A DNA stretch of 54,882 bases, from assembly GCA_913019905.1 (NCBI GenBank), contig CAJVZD010000029.1:1-54882 (forward strand), written 5' to 3'. Source of the stretch: an uncultured Cellvibrionales bacterium. Lineage in GTDB: Bacteria > Pseudomonadota > Gammaproteobacteria > Pseudomonadales > Dasaniaceae. Below the pieces are notes generated by a model. It saw only the letters and a list, made by a program, of their open reading frames with translations. It had not been told where the DNA came from and made no database searches. Position 1 is the stretch's first letter. Each line of letters begins with the position of its first letter. The translations under genes and the position numbers were made by a program. Shown piece after piece: positions 37,658 through 47,514 of this stretch.

Positions 37658-37750
37658 AGAGCCCCCAACACAGAACAGGTTCATGGGAACGCCACTTTTC
37701 AATCTACTATTTGCGAATCATCAGGAGTGTTTAGCCATCAGGAGTCTTCA

Positions 37751-38515
37751 ATGCGCGATACACGCAAAGTAGCAATTGTTACCGGCTCATCTTCGGGAGT
37801 TGGTGCGGCTACGGTCAAGTTGTTAGCCAGCAAAGGCTGGAATGTCGTTATCAATTACTCTCGAAGCTATGCCGCAGCCCAAAAGGCCGCGGGAGATTGT
37901 GAGTCATTAGGGGCTGAAACACTCGTATACCAAGCGAATGTTGCCGTTGACGCCGACTGTCGAGGGATAGTTAATGGGGCGCTCAAGAAATGGGGACGCA
38001 TCGATGCATTGATTAATAATGCAGGTACCACCAAATTTGTACCCCACCACCAACTCGACGGTCTGGAAAAAGATGATTTTTTTGATCTCTATGGAGTCAA
38101 TGTTGTCGGCCCCTATCAAATGGTGCGAGCCTGCGAACAGGCGCTACGAGCAAGCGGTGACGCGGCGGTTGTTAACTTGGCATCCATCGCCGGATTACAC
38201 GGTATCGGCAGCTCAATCGCTTATGCGGCCTCTAAAGGTGCTCTTTTAACCATGACGAAATCCCTGGCGCGTGTCATGGGTCCGCAAATTCGGGTCAACG
38301 CCGTATGCCCGGGCTTTATTCAAGGGGAATGGCTAGAAAAAGGTATGGGTAGCGAGGACTATCAGAAACTCAAAGATCACTTAGAAACAACCGCCCCGTT
38401 ACAAGCCACCTGCACTGCCGAAAACGTGGCCGAGTCCATTGTCAATTTTATTGACGGACACTCCATTGTTACCGGTCAAGCAATTATTCTCGATGGTGGT
38501 CAACACTTAATGTAG
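37751..38515 (+). CDS. short-chain dehydrogenase/reductase (SDR) C
   Basis: This 254-residue SDR has TGSSSGVGAATVK, DALINNAGTTKF, LASIAGLHGIGSS with catalytic Ser and YAASKGALL, CPGFIQGEW, and GQAIILDGGQHL at the end. ATG 37751 is chosen: AGGAG stands six bases upstream, while an earlier in-frame GTG has no SD. The NADP preference is suggested by NYSRSY after beta-2. It is probably co-transcribed with SDR B. The family includes 3-oxoacyl-ACP reductase-like and catabolic alcohol dehydrogenases. Confidence 0.88.
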   Translation: MRDTRKVAIVTGSSSGVGAATVKLLASKGWNVVINYSRSYAAAQKAAGDCESLGAETLVYQANVAVDADCRGIVNGALKKWGRIDALINNAGTTKFVPHHQLDGLEKDDFFDLYGVNVVGPYQMVRACEQALRASGDAAVVNLASIAGLHGIGSSIAYAASKGALLTMTKSLARVMGPQIRVNAVCPGFIQGEWLEKGMGSEDYQKLKDHLETTAPLQATCTAENVAESIVNFIDGHSIVTGQAIILDGGQHLM

Positions 38516-38593
38516 CGTGAAGTAGAAAAAACATAAAGCTTAAGCTGCACGGTGAACTGAGATCAACCCACTAACCGGACGGGCCTATACTTA

Positions 38594-39631
38594 TCAAAGC
38601 ATCGGCGGCTTGAGATAAAAGTTCATAATTCCGCTGGCTTTCAAAACTGAATTCTCAGCGCCACAGCGTTGCAGCTCGTCTTGCACATGTAGCCGAGCTT
38701 TTTCCAAGCGTTTCATGGACCTGGCAGTGAAAGGACCATCACCTAAATCAAGCTCAAAAAACGTATCTCCTCTACTCGCAGCCTCTAGGCTGCTGGAAGC
38801 AAAGCGCTGATAGGTTTTTAGGGCATGTTCAAACAGGGGAATAACTGTTTCGGGGATTTCGTCACTGGAAAGCCAATCGCTACCGGCCTTCGCACCATTC
38901 CAGACTCGTTCGACATAATCTTCCAGTACTACGAGGTGATCGCCCAACCAACTACGTGGTTCAGGATCCAACAGGAAGTGCGCCTTGATCGGGCCTACAA
39001 GTGCAAAATCGGCTAAGCACGCGCACTCACCCAACAGGAATTTATGGCGCTTGAAGTGCTCACTCAACAAACCCATTATTATGGAGAAGTCGCTCTGTAT
39101 ATGCTCTTTCTTATCCGGTCCTGCCCCTTGCACCTCGCATGCCGCGGCACCGAACGAATCCAGCATATACTGCCCATAATTGGCGATCTGAGCCTGCTCG
39201 GAATCGTCAATAGCATCTTCAATAGATTTACCGAGCAAAACATTCATCCCGAATCTTTGCCCTGTTACGAGTACATTATCGGGGTAACACCACCGCGAGT
39301 GCAGCGCGTGTCGGGGAAACCAATGATTAAAGAAATCCTCAAGGATAAAGCAAGCGCCGCGTTGCGCCGGTCCCTGAGGTATTACCGGGGCTTCGTGAAA
39401 ACGGTCGTGCAAAAATGGGCCCAGGGCTATCGTATCGCTAATACACCAACCATCGGGAGTTGTCAGCGTCGGGATAAATCGGGTCCCCGCCCTGGCTTCT
39501 ATCTCAGCGCTGTTCGCCTGGCTTTTGAATTGCCACTGATAAGGAATACCCTGGTAGCGAAGCTGTGCCTCTAGCTTGAGGGTGAACATACTGAACTCCT
39601 GCCCAGTTAAAGTGTAACTACCCCGATACAT
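38594..39631 (-). CDS. GST-like protein A (long form)
   Basis: This 345-residue protein has an N-terminal thioredoxin-like GST domain (FTLKLEAQLRYQGIPYQWQF, RFIPTLTTPDGWCISDTIAL with the cis-Pro) and an extended all-helical C-terminal domain. It shares WLSSDEIPETVIPLFEHALK with the tandem pair at 46.3-48.6 kb (FLSNDEIPETLLEVLRH), so the three form one paralogous group. At about 345 residues it is longer than usual GSTs (200-280). ATG 39631 has GGAG six bases upstream. Reaction unknown; in catabolic clusters such proteins often cleave ethers or isomerise with glutathione. Confidence 0.72.
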   Translation of the reverse strand: MYRGSYTLTGQEFSMFTLKLEAQLRYQGIPYQWQFKSQANSAEIEARAGTRFIPTLTTPDGWCISDTIALGPFLHDRFHEAPVIPQGPAQRGACFILEDFFNHWFPRHALHSRWCYPDNVLVTGQRFGMNVLLGKSIEDAIDDSEQAQIANYGQYMLDSFGAAACEVQGAGPDKKEHIQSDFSIIMGLLSEHFKRHKFLLGECACLADFALVGPIKAHFLLDPEPRSWLGDHLVVLEDYVERVWNGAKAGSDWLSSDEIPETVIPLFEHALKTYQRFASSSLEAASRGDTFFELDLGDGPFTARSMKRLEKARLHVQDELQRCGAENSVLKASGIMNFYLKPPML

Positions 39632-39955
39632 CACGTTCTCCTTCAATTTGAATTGTAAATTGAGACGGCCACAATAGATTCATAACAACGTATCGTGACG
39701 CTAACGAGTGCCCATCCTGAAATTCGCCATTACGAGCTAAGCGCGGCAACTTCAAGGTGCGGAGTGCACATCAATACCTGTCTCGATGTGATCTGCAGGA
39801 GATTCTCGCGCTAACTCTCGCAAAGAAGAATTCTGCATAGACACTAACTAACGTACCATTCAATGCGCTACTGTCAGAACAGTAAGGTATAAATTACCAT
39901 AACTGCACTGATCGTGAATTGTATGGAGTAATTTCGATCATAATTTTAATGTCGT
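39632..39955. other. intergenic region between GST-like A and the esterase
   Basis: No gene or clear hairpin is visible in these 324 bases. A GTC...ATAA 30-mer near 39873 loosely resembles the LysR-type element but its dyad is out of register. Confidence 0.35.
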
Positions 39956-41713
39956 TCAGCGAACATCTCCTTCGCATAAAGACTGGTGCTCAAGCTGATT
40001 ATAGGCGTCTGCAACCATGTAGCCATTCAAAAAAAGTTGTGTATACATTTTGCAACGCTCCTCTAACGAGAAGTCCGTGTCAGAAAAAAGACGTTGCTTG
40101 ATGCTAGCCACTGTCATGGGCTCGTTACTCATACGCACACCGCCATCGTTTTCAGTATCGAACAACATAATGTGACTATTAGTAGCATGCCAAGGCGTCC
40201 ACCGTTGCTGTTCCACTTCACCGCCGTTACCGGGATCGCCAAAATGGGCAAACGAGCCCCAGTAGTTCATCATCGACTGAGATAATTCGGCGCGTTGCTC
40301 ACTATTTGAAAATAGCCAGTTAAAAGGAAACTCATTGTGATTGCCAAATACAAAGGGAAACTCCATACCATGTCCCGCCCCTATCAGTTGAGGGAGGTCC
40401 AGTACGGTGTTTGACAGATCGTCGAAATCAAAACGATAAGTGTAAACAGGTGCGCCGCCGTGTTGAGTAATGAACTGGGCAGGTTTGTCCACCGAGAATA
40501 CGCGCCACGTATCAGAGCCGTAGGCGGCAGATTTATTGTAGCGCTCAGAATTCTTCGCCCGTGGCAGAAACCCAAATCGATAGTCGGTCCACTCTTCATC
40601 AAATATCATAAACAGCTTGCTTTCGTCCCGATTTGTACCCGTGATGATAGGCACAGAATTGTACTTGGCGGCATCCTTAAACAATTCAAGTGCGGGTTCA
40701 ACAAACACATAACCATCCAAGAACAGGCTCGGTTGACTGTACAAACCCATGGCATTGGTCGTTACCTGTTGATAGATGTCATCCGGCGTTAGACTTCGTA
40801 AGATATCGGCGATTTCATCCGCTTGCATTTCAGTATGATTGGGCACTAGCTGATGAATAAGTTGCGTACCGTTATTCTGGTAATTCGGATAATCTGGCGC
40901 GGTCTCACTGACCACTTCCGCTTTGTGCGGATCCATAATCTTCAGCGAACCACTTTGTACGATGGCACCGTGAAACAGCCCTTTTGCCAAGGGCGATTGC
41001 ACCATAGACCAAGTGTTAAGTCCTCCCGCCGACACGCCGAATACAGTGACTTTATCTGGGTTACCGCCAAAGGCACTGATGTTTTCCTGAACCCAATTAA
41101 GCGCGGCGATAATATCCAACGTGCCATAATTACCCGAATGATCGGCAGCGCTGTCGCCCACTGTGCGGAGTGAAGAGTGACGCAGCCAGCCGAGCAGTCC
41201 GAGTCTGTAGTTGATGGTCACTACAACCACTCTCTGCTCGTTAGCTAGCCGCGCTCCATCGAATTGTTGCGCAGACCCAAGCACATTCGCGCCTCCGTGA
41301 ATCCAAAACATCACTGGTAATTTATTCGCGTCATGTAATGTGGCACGGGGTGCGAACACGTTCAAGGTCAGGCAGTCTTCCTGCCCAACCACGTACTCAG
41401 ATTCTGGGGCGTTGTTACCCGCTTCTCGATTGGGAGGTTGCACACATGCAGATCCAAACTCAGTGGCCTGTAGCGTTTCGCCCCAAGGCCGAACGGGCCG
41501 GGGAGCACGCCAACGCAATTCGTTGATCGGCGGCGCGACATAGGGAATGCCCTGCCACGCAAAGGTAGCGTGCTCATGCTCAAAGCCAACCACCTCTCCG
41601 CTCTTCGTTTTGACCAAACTCTCACTTGCCGGTTTATTTGAGCTAGACCCACAGGCTGACAAAAACACCGACATCAAGATGGTCCATACGAATACACTCG
41701 TCGAGTGGCTCAT
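39956..41713 (-). CDS. type-B carboxylesterase, lipoprotein
   Basis: This 585-residue serine esterase carries a lipoprotein signal (VFVWTILMSVFLSACGSSS, lipobox LSAC), so it sits in the periplasm or outer membrane. Family signatures are GIPYVAPP, EDCLTLNVFAP, the oxyanion HGGAN and the nucleophile elbow VFGVSAGGLNTW. The catalytic His is in GAGHGMEFPFVFGN. ATG 41713 is chosen for GGAG seven bases upstream; an earlier start would add a non-signal leader. It likely cleaves an ester (or lactone) after uptake by a receptor. A LysR-type box lies 221 bases upstream, in the region shared with divergent LysR 2. Confidence 0.85.
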   Translation of the reverse strand: MSHSTSVFVWTILMSVFLSACGSSSNKPASESLVKTKSGEVVGFEHEHATFAWQGIPYVAPPINELRWRAPRPVRPWGETLQATEFGSACVQPPNREAGNNAPESEYVVGQEDCLTLNVFAPRATLHDANKLPVMFWIHGGANVLGSAQQFDGARLANEQRVVVVTINYRLGLLGWLRHSSLRTVGDSAADHSGNYGTLDIIAALNWVQENISAFGGNPDKVTVFGVSAGGLNTWSMVQSPLAKGLFHGAIVQSGSLKIMDPHKAEVVSETAPDYPNYQNNGTQLIHQLVPNHTEMQADEIADILRSLTPDDIYQQVTTNAMGLYSQPSLFLDGYVFVEPALELFKDAAKYNSVPIITGTNRDESKLFMIFDEEWTDYRFGFLPRAKNSERYNKSAAYGSDTWRVFSVDKPAQFITQHGGAPVYTYRFDFDDLSNTVLDLPQLIGAGHGMEFPFVFGNHNEFPFNWLFSNSEQRAELSQSMMNYWGSFAHFGDPGNGGEVEQQRWTPWHATNSHIMLFDTENDGGVRMSNEPMTVASIKQRLFSDTDFSLEERCKMYTQLFLNGYMVADAYNQLEHQSLCEGDVR

Positions 41714-41934
41714 AATTTCTCCAACAAAAAAACATTCAAACGGTTGGTATCTGCGGATAAACATATAGCGTTCCTGTTCGATTGACGGATAGTTAGCGAC
41801 ACATCATCCATTCCTTTACATTAAACAAATTTACGTCAAACAAATTCACATTAAGAAAAGAGAGCCTTCCACTACCTCTTCGACTGGTAGACGAGCATGT
41901 ATCATCTAGCATTATCAACTCGCCATCCAGTCGT

Positions 41935-41964
41935 GTCTATAAACAAATTGGTATCAGTTGATAA
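41935..41964 (-). promoter_or_regulatory. LysR-type box upstream of the esterase
   Basis: On the minus strand it starts TTATCAACTGATACC and ends TTTATAGAC. The TATC-AACT-GATA dyad is intact, with the proximal half one base off. It faces the esterase. Confidence 0.6.
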
Positions 41965-42182
41965 GTGAAACCTATTAACGCAATAACTAACGAACCTACG
42001 GACGTGGCTCTTTTTCTGTGATTAGCACAACACACTAAACGATGTCCTCACATTGCGAATAAATGAAAATATTAATGTCGACTTCGCGACCACGCCCACT
42101 AAAAAAAACAACAATATTACTTTCGCTATAACTCCTTTCCTTTTGTAACTCGATCTGGTGCTCATGCATTGATAACAAATGC

Positions 42183-42212
42183 TTATCGGTTGATATCTAA
42201 CTGCTAATAGAC
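42183..42212 (+). promoter_or_regulatory. LysR-type box upstream of LysR 2
   Basis: It starts TTATCGGTTGATATC and ends CTAATAGAC on the plus strand, 205 bases before LysR 2. The rest of the 704-base divergent region (41714-42417) shows no gene. Confidence 0.65.
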
Positions 42213-42417
42213 AGTTGAAAGTGAAAGTTTGATACTCAATCACACTTGCAAGATTCACCAGCAAAGAGGATTCAAACCTACGGAGATCTCCTTTTCAGGT
42301 TTTGTTGGAGAGTGCCTTCTACTAGCCCTTGTGTTAGCAACAGGTACAAACTTAATTTGACACCGTCAAAGAGTCATAACAAATCAACTCAACTTACAAA
42401 AGCCAAAATATTTATCT

Positions 42418-43314
42418 ATGGATACCCGACAACTGAAACACTTTGTCACGCTAGTTGAATTAGGAACAGTTCACACTGCTGCCGAAAACCAATCGATATC
42501 TCAACCAGGCTTGAGTGGCAGCATAAAGCGTCTTGAAGAGCAGTTAGGTACACAGCTTTTTAAGCGAGAAGGACGAGGCATGTATGTTAATGACAAAGGT
42601 CGAGACTTCTACCAACACGCCAAGCAGATCCTCAGACAACTGCGGCTAGCTCAAGCAGAGCTGGATGGTACACAATCAACGGTCAATATCGGTATTGGTG
42701 AAGTCAGACCAAGGAATTTGGCGGGGATATTAACTGAACAATTGTTGAATGATTTTCCCAACGTGACATTGAACTTTATTGAGAGCCACTACGAAGACTT
42801 CTACACTCAATTAGAGCGAGGCGAAACTGATGCCGCTTTTGTCGCCATTCTCTCCGGTAGCACACCAACCTCCCTTGTCGCGAAAAGTTTTCATCGAAGC
42901 CCCTGGAGCGTATTTTGTGCCACTGACCATCCGTTAGCTGATCGACAGGACAGCTTATCAATCGACGATCTGGCCTCCTTTCAATGGATGCGTAATGCAA
43001 GCGCACCATCACATACACCCTTTCTACCCCGCCTAAACGGTGAACAACGATTGGAGAACCGCGACATCAACTTCGTCCATGCTCACTCCCATCAACTGAT
43101 TGTAGAACTGATAATGCACACTGATGCATTAGCCTATGGACCAGAACTATTTCTGGAAGCGGAACTAGCAGAGGGTAAGGTTGCGAGACTTGACCTGCCG
43201 CTTCCCAAAGTGGAAGCGACCATAGCCGGAGTGCGGCACAGCGATACGCACTCCGCCGTAGTGGATTGCGCATTCAATATTGTTGAAAACTATTTTGCGC
43301 AACGACAACACTAG
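42418..43314 (+). CDS. LysR family regulator 2
   Basis: This 298-residue regulator is colinear with LysR 1 and shares most residues of the HTH (ENQSISQPGLSGSIKRLE) and effector domain (NFIESHYEDFYTQLERGE, NASAPSHTPFLPRLNGE). Unlike LysR 1 it has a copy of the 30-bp element upstream, so it may control its own gene and the divergent esterase. SD is weak. The paralogue pair suggests duplication followed by a split of targets or effectors. Confidence 0.88.
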   Translation: MDTRQLKHFVTLVELGTVHTAAENQSISQPGLSGSIKRLEEQLGTQLFKREGRGMYVNDKGRDFYQHAKQILRQLRLAQAELDGTQSTVNIGIGEVRPRNLAGILTEQLLNDFPNVTLNFIESHYEDFYTQLERGETDAAFVAILSGSTPTSLVAKSFHRSPWSVFCATDHPLADRQDSLSIDDLASFQWMRNASAPSHTPFLPRLNGEQRLENRDINFVHAHSHQLIVELIMHTDALAYGPELFLEAELAEGKVARLDLPLPKVEATIAGVRHSDTHSAVVDCAFNIVENYFAQRQH

Positions 43315-43441
43315 TTAGTGCCTATCCACAAATAGGTACATTTGCCATCCCGACATCTGGAAATGACAATTCTTTACGTTTCGGGACATTTAGTTTGTTG
43401 GTCTTTGCAAGTATTTAGCGTGTTGCTGCGACCTTTGTCTT

Positions 43442-44788
43442 TTACACTGTGGCAAGCTGCATCGGTGCCCCTTCCTTAAGAGCTTGGCGGTCCTGATCGA
43501 AACGCCTTCCTGCGAAGAAAAATAGCGGAATGGTTAAAAACGAGATACCGGTAAAGAACAGCATGCCCGTGGTGTACGGGTTTTCCACCTCATTGGCGAT
43601 TAACATATCGATAAACAATCCTCCGGCTGTCACGCCAAAACCAATACCGAATACATTAATCATAACGAGCACTACCGCTATTACTGTTGCGCGAATCTGA
43701 TCAGGCACAAGCTCCTGGACCGTTCCAAAAACCGGACCAAAGAAGCACCCCAATTGGAAGAACCCCATAAACATGCCGAACATAAAAAAAGGAGAAGCAG
43801 GGTCTACCATTCGGTAGGCAAGCATCACGGGCATAATGAAGAGTGTAATCCAAAACATGAACATCGGACGACCGACACCCGTCTTCTTCAAGAAATAATC
43901 ACTCCCCAAGCCACCGATGAGATTACCTGCAATTCCTGCAACCAACGCCATCCAACCGGTTATCGCTGCGATTTCATTGCGATCAAAACCGCGCTCTTCC
44001 ACAAACCAAATTTGCTCAAACATGCCAAAGCCCAAAAACACGTGAAAAGTCACCGCACCAAGAACCGTCAACAGCAATGAAGGAGAAAGTACAAAGGCAT
44101 TCTTGGTCGTTATCAACATTTCCCCTATTCGTGGTTGCACTACAGGTATATCAGCATCAGTCTGCGCTCCCGCCTTGGACTTACGAGGAGTTTCTTTCAT
44201 TAAAAACATCACCACACTAAATGCAACACCCAGCGCGCCTAACGCATAAAAGCAACCACGCCAACCTAATACAGGTTCGAGATATGCCACAACCAATAAA
44301 CTCCCTGAGACACCGATGGGTGCTGCCATGTAATAAAAGCCAGATGCAAACCCAAGATTTTTTGAAGGAAAACGGTCAGATAATATCGACATGGAGGTCG
44401 GCGTCATAATCGATTCACCAACACCGATAAACAGTCGCGGAATTGCAAGGCTGACAAATCCCTTCGCCATACCAGATACTGCGGTGAGGGCACTCCATGC
44501 TGCTAGCCCAAACGCGATCAAACGGGTTCGATTATACCGGTCTGCCAAAACACCCATAAAAACACCAGCAAAGGCATAAAAGAAAATGAATATGAGCCCA
44601 GTTAACAACCCAAATTGAGTATTGGTTAAATTCAAATCTGGCTTTATCCAGTTGGCCATGCTTGAAATGAGTTGTCGGTCAACGATATTTAACACATTGA
44701 TCATGGTTAAAAAAAATAAGAAACCATAATCCCTCACCGAGGCGTTTTTTTCTTCGGTATTCAACGTGCTAACTGAAGGTTCTTGCAT
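43442..44788 (-). CDS. MFS transporter, Spinster-like
   Basis: This 448-residue, 12-TM inner-membrane permease has the Spinster-type opening FLTMINVLNIVDRQLISSMA, then GVLADRYNRTRLIAFGLAAWS and RLFIGVGESIMTPTSMSILSD. Such transporters in Gammaproteobacteria and sphingomonads commonly accompany TonB receptors and carry amphipathic or aromatic acids. AGGAG precedes the ATG. It follows the hydrolase gene after 254 bases and is probably the inner-membrane step of the uptake path. No LysR-type box was found before it. Confidence 0.85.
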   Translation of the reverse strand: MQEPSVSTLNTEEKNASVRDYGFLFFLTMINVLNIVDRQLISSMANWIKPDLNLTNTQFGLLTGLIFIFFYAFAGVFMGVLADRYNRTRLIAFGLAAWSALTAVSGMAKGFVSLAIPRLFIGVGESIMTPTSMSILSDRFPSKNLGFASGFYYMAAPIGVSGSLLVVAYLEPVLGWRGCFYALGALGVAFSVVMFLMKETPRKSKAGAQTDADIPVVQPRIGEMLITTKNAFVLSPSLLLTVLGAVTFHVFLGFGMFEQIWFVEERGFDRNEIAAITGWMALVAGIAGNLIGGLGSDYFLKKTGVGRPMFMFWITLFIMPVMLAYRMVDPASPFFMFGMFMGFFQLGCFFGPVFGTVQELVPDQIRATVIAVVLVMINVFGIGFGVTAGGLFIDMLIANEVENPYTTGMLFFTGISFLTIPLFFFAGRRFDQDRQALKEGAPMQLATV

Positions 44789-45042
44789 GACTAACTCCTA
44801 ACGTATTAAAGCAATTGCAATTTATTCAGAGTCTACTTTTTAACAACAAGCGGGCACTCTGTCACTACACTTGTTTTCTTCTTTGCTGATAACAAGGCAA
44901 GATCAGCCAATGTTGAAATCAGCATATCCTGCAGTGATTTAGTACCGTACGCGACGGCACGATAATTTTTCTAAAGCTTGGAAGATTACCACTGTCTGCA
45001 AAGCCATTTATTGACTGAGCTGCTAGAATAAAGTTGCGTACC

Positions 45043-46089
45043 TCACGGGTTTGCTTTGATAAATTCGATCACTACTTCAGCAAGCTCTTCACCTTTATCT
45101 TCCTGGGTGTAGTGCATAGCATTCTTTATAGTTACGTGGTTTTGGCCCTTTGCCCCTGGTATTTCCTCCTGAAACTGAATGTCCGCTTCGCCGGGATCTC
45201 CATCGGTGAACGCCGTAAGAAAGGGTTTGTCGAAGGTTCTTAAAGCTTTCCAGGCCTTGCGATTAGCTGGGACTTCAACGTTGTCGGGAAACAGGGGAAT
45301 CAAGCTGGGAAATTGCCTGGCACCCTGCTTGTATTCTTCGGATGGAAATGGCGCCGCATAGGCTCGCTGCTCCTCGGCTGAGCAACTGTTTAGCCACAAG
45401 CTCATGATCGCACCAGGGTTGAAATCTTCCGAGGCATCGCAATGTTTAATCCAGTACATAAATGGCGGGCGCGGATCGGCGCCAGCTAATGCATTTTCGG
45501 CCTGATCAGCAAATCCACCGCGCTCCTCCAGGTCCTCTCGCATTGCTTCGTTCACTTCTACCGTGTTTAGCACTGGCGTATCGATAAGCAGTTGTTTGAG
45601 CTTTGTGGCCATCTCCTCAGGGATGTTTCTGGCGTCCGCCAGTCCCGTGTTAGTGACAACGACCCGGGCGAATCGATCCGGATCGGCTGCAACGATTCTT
45701 AGAGTAATGGGCCCGCCCCAGTCCTGACAAACGAGGGTGATATTTGTGAGCGACATGCGTCGAACAAAGTCATGCATCCATTTCACATGATTGGCGTGGG
45801 TATAGTCGCTTCGCTCGGAAGGCTTATCGGAGCGACCGAAGCCAACAATGTCTGGTGCGATGACTCTAAAGCCTGCCGCTGTAAGTGGTGGAATCATTTT
45901 CCGGTAGGAATAAGACCAAGTGGGTTGACCGTGAACACAAAGAATGACAGGCGCGTCTTTCGGTCCTTCGTCCACATAGTGCATGCGCAGCTGACCACCT
46001 TGAGCATCATCTATATCCTGATAGTTTGCTTGGTATGGGAATCCATCCAGGTTTTGAAATCTTTCATCGGATGTTTGCAATACTTTCAT
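45043..46089 (-). CDS. haloalkane-dehalogenase-like alpha/beta hydrolase
   Basis: This 348-residue hydrolase resembles the DhlA-type (subfamily I) haloalkane dehalogenases: VHGQPTWSYSYRKMIPPL with the oxyanion turn, APDIVGFGRSDKP, nucleophile elbow LVCQDWGGP (Asp123, halide-binding Trp124), and His326 in NAMHYTQED. An Asp nucleophile with following Trp is the dehalogenase pattern, but epoxide hydrolases and other C-X hydrolases share it. A proline (GGP) at the position after the elbow departs from the common GGFLG. No signal peptide is evident. A LysR-type box lies 71 bases upstream, giving it its own promoter. Confidence 0.8.
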   Translation of the reverse strand: MKVLQTSDERFQNLDGFPYQANYQDIDDAQGGQLRMHYVDEGPKDAPVILCVHGQPTWSYSYRKMIPPLTAAGFRVIAPDIVGFGRSDKPSERSDYTHANHVKWMHDFVRRMSLTNITLVCQDWGGPITLRIVAADPDRFARVVVTNTGLADARNIPEEMATKLKQLLIDTPVLNTVEVNEAMREDLEERGGFADQAENALAGADPRPPFMYWIKHCDASEDFNPGAIMSLWLNSCSAEEQRAYAAPFPSEEYKQGARQFPSLIPLFPDNVEVPANRKAWKALRTFDKPFLTAFTDGDPGEADIQFQEEIPGAKGQNHVTIKNAMHYTQEDKGEELAEVVIEFIKANP

Positions 46090-46160
46090 GGATGTCTAAC
46101 CTCTTGAATAGAAAAATGCACAGGAACGTAGCGGTCAGTATCGATACGAGCGCAGCAACT

Positions 46161-46190
46161 GTCAATTCACAGATTAGTATCAAAAGATAA
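46161..46190 (-). promoter_or_regulatory. LysR-type box upstream of the dehalogenase-like hydrolase
   Basis: On the minus strand it starts TTATCTTTTGATACT and ends TGAATTGAC. The TATC-TTTT-GATA dyad is intact, and the proximal part is diverged. It lies 71 bases before the start. Confidence 0.55.
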
Positions 46191-46326
46191 CATCCCGTTA
46201 TGGTTCTACCCGTCTTTATAAGCTCCTGCAATAGCCAAACCTAACGAACAACTTGAGCCGCGAAAGAAAATAACATACAACCCATTTGCAAATAACTTCG
46301 TCGGCCTCTTGATTCCTATTCTTTTC

Positions 46327-47442
46327 CTATTGCCAAACTTCGCGGTTATGGGCCCTGCCGATACCCCGGGTCAGTGTCATTTCGAGCAGTTCTTTCATGT
46401 TCGCTGACTCCAGCAATTGAATCAGCTCCTGGCTCACCGCTGCAGAGCTTGTGGCAACTTCATCCTGCAACCGTTTCAACAAGTAAAAACGAAAGGGCAT
46501 CAAAACTGATGACATATGCTTACCTTCGATGTCGAAGGATGTCATACCCTCCAGCGCTATCTCAACGTTTGTTCCGCTATCGAGCTCTGCTTGAGAATCA
46601 ATCCAGTTGTTGACCCCGTCACAAATCGCCTCGGTTTCCGGTACGAAATCAATGGCAAAGTGACGCAGTACCTCCAGCAGCGTTTCTGGTATTTCATCGT
46701 TGCTGAGAAAGTCTTCTTCAGGCGCATGACCAGCACTAAAGCCTGGATCGGCCCGGTTCATTCTTTCCACCCAGCGCAGCACATGAAGACCGTATTCATG
46801 CATCAGTGTTAACGGCTTGAGGTCGCGACTAAGGTGTCCATACATGGGACCCATCAGGGCGAAATCACCAATGCTCGGTTTGCCACCCAGGAGATAAGGA
46901 TAAAGCTCGAAATGCGCGTCCAGCTTCTTCAATAACCCGAGATATAGGGACTCCACGAGCTCGACCCGATCTTGTGAAACACCGACGTTAATGCATGCCT
47001 GCTGCATCTTGTTGACACGACCAGCCAATGTAAACTCCGGTGCCGCATTCCTGGGGGTAATTTCTTTAAAATGATGTAGCACGAGGGACTCATTCTCTGG
47101 AAAATGCCAACGGTAGTGAAGTGCTGGACGTAATAAACCCTCTCCACCGATGGCATCAAAGAGCAGACTGATTGCCTTTTGTTTGGGGGTAGCAGGGGTG
47201 AAAGGTGAACCGAGTTCAGCCTCAAAATGATCGACAATAGCGACACTGTCGCGGATTATCTGACCATCGGATAACTCGATCGTGGGTATGCCTCTCCGGC
47301 TCCCAGCCTTCTTCAAAACCACATCTTCGTAGTGATCCGATACCGGTGCTACTTCGCGAAACGGTATTTGAGCCTTGATGAAATAACTGCGTACTTTGCC
47401 GGTATAAAGTGACACGGGCGACCCGTAAAGTATGACTGTCAT
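46327..47442 (-). CDS. GST-like protein B (tandem paralogue)
   Basis: This 371-residue protein has an N-terminal GST thioredoxin fold: TVILYGSPVSLYTGKVRSYF, with cis-Pro in RRGIPTIELSDGQ and RDSVAIVDHFE. A long helical C-terminal domain follows, with KPSIGDFALMGPMYGHL. Ser residues (SPVSLYTGK) stand where GST catalytic Ser/Cys/Tyr usually lie. It is about 75% identical by eye to the upstream neighbour GST-like C, 72 bases away, and more distantly related to GST-like A. The two probably arose by tandem duplication. They follow the selenoprotein operon in the same direction. Glutathione-dependent reaction assumed but not shown. Confidence 0.75.
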   Translation of the reverse strand: MTVILYGSPVSLYTGKVRSYFIKAQIPFREVAPVSDHYEDVVLKKAGSRRGIPTIELSDGQIIRDSVAIVDHFEAELGSPFTPATPKQKAISLLFDAIGGEGLLRPALHYRWHFPENESLVLHHFKEITPRNAAPEFTLAGRVNKMQQACINVGVSQDRVELVESLYLGLLKKLDAHFELYPYLLGGKPSIGDFALMGPMYGHLSRDLKPLTLMHEYGLHVLRWVERMNRADPGFSAGHAPEEDFLSNDEIPETLLEVLRHFAIDFVPETEAICDGVNNWIDSQAELDSGTNVEIALEGMTSFDIEGKHMSSVLMPFRFYLLKRLQDEVATSSAAVSQELIQLLESANMKELLEMTLTRGIGRAHNREVWQ

Positions 47443-47514
47443 GGTTATCCTCTACACGTAATACAAGAAATCATTACTAAATCGAATGACGTCATGATGA
47501 AAATTCCCAAACGT

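Noticed and set aside
39044..39574. 176-codon plus-strand frame opposite GST-like A
   Set aside because: Antisense to a recognisable GST-like gene, with no family features or SD.
39873..39902. GTC...ATAA 30-mer as a ninth LysR-type box
   Set aside because: The GTAT element is two bases out of register with the eight aligned sites, and no CTAATAGAC-like end is present.
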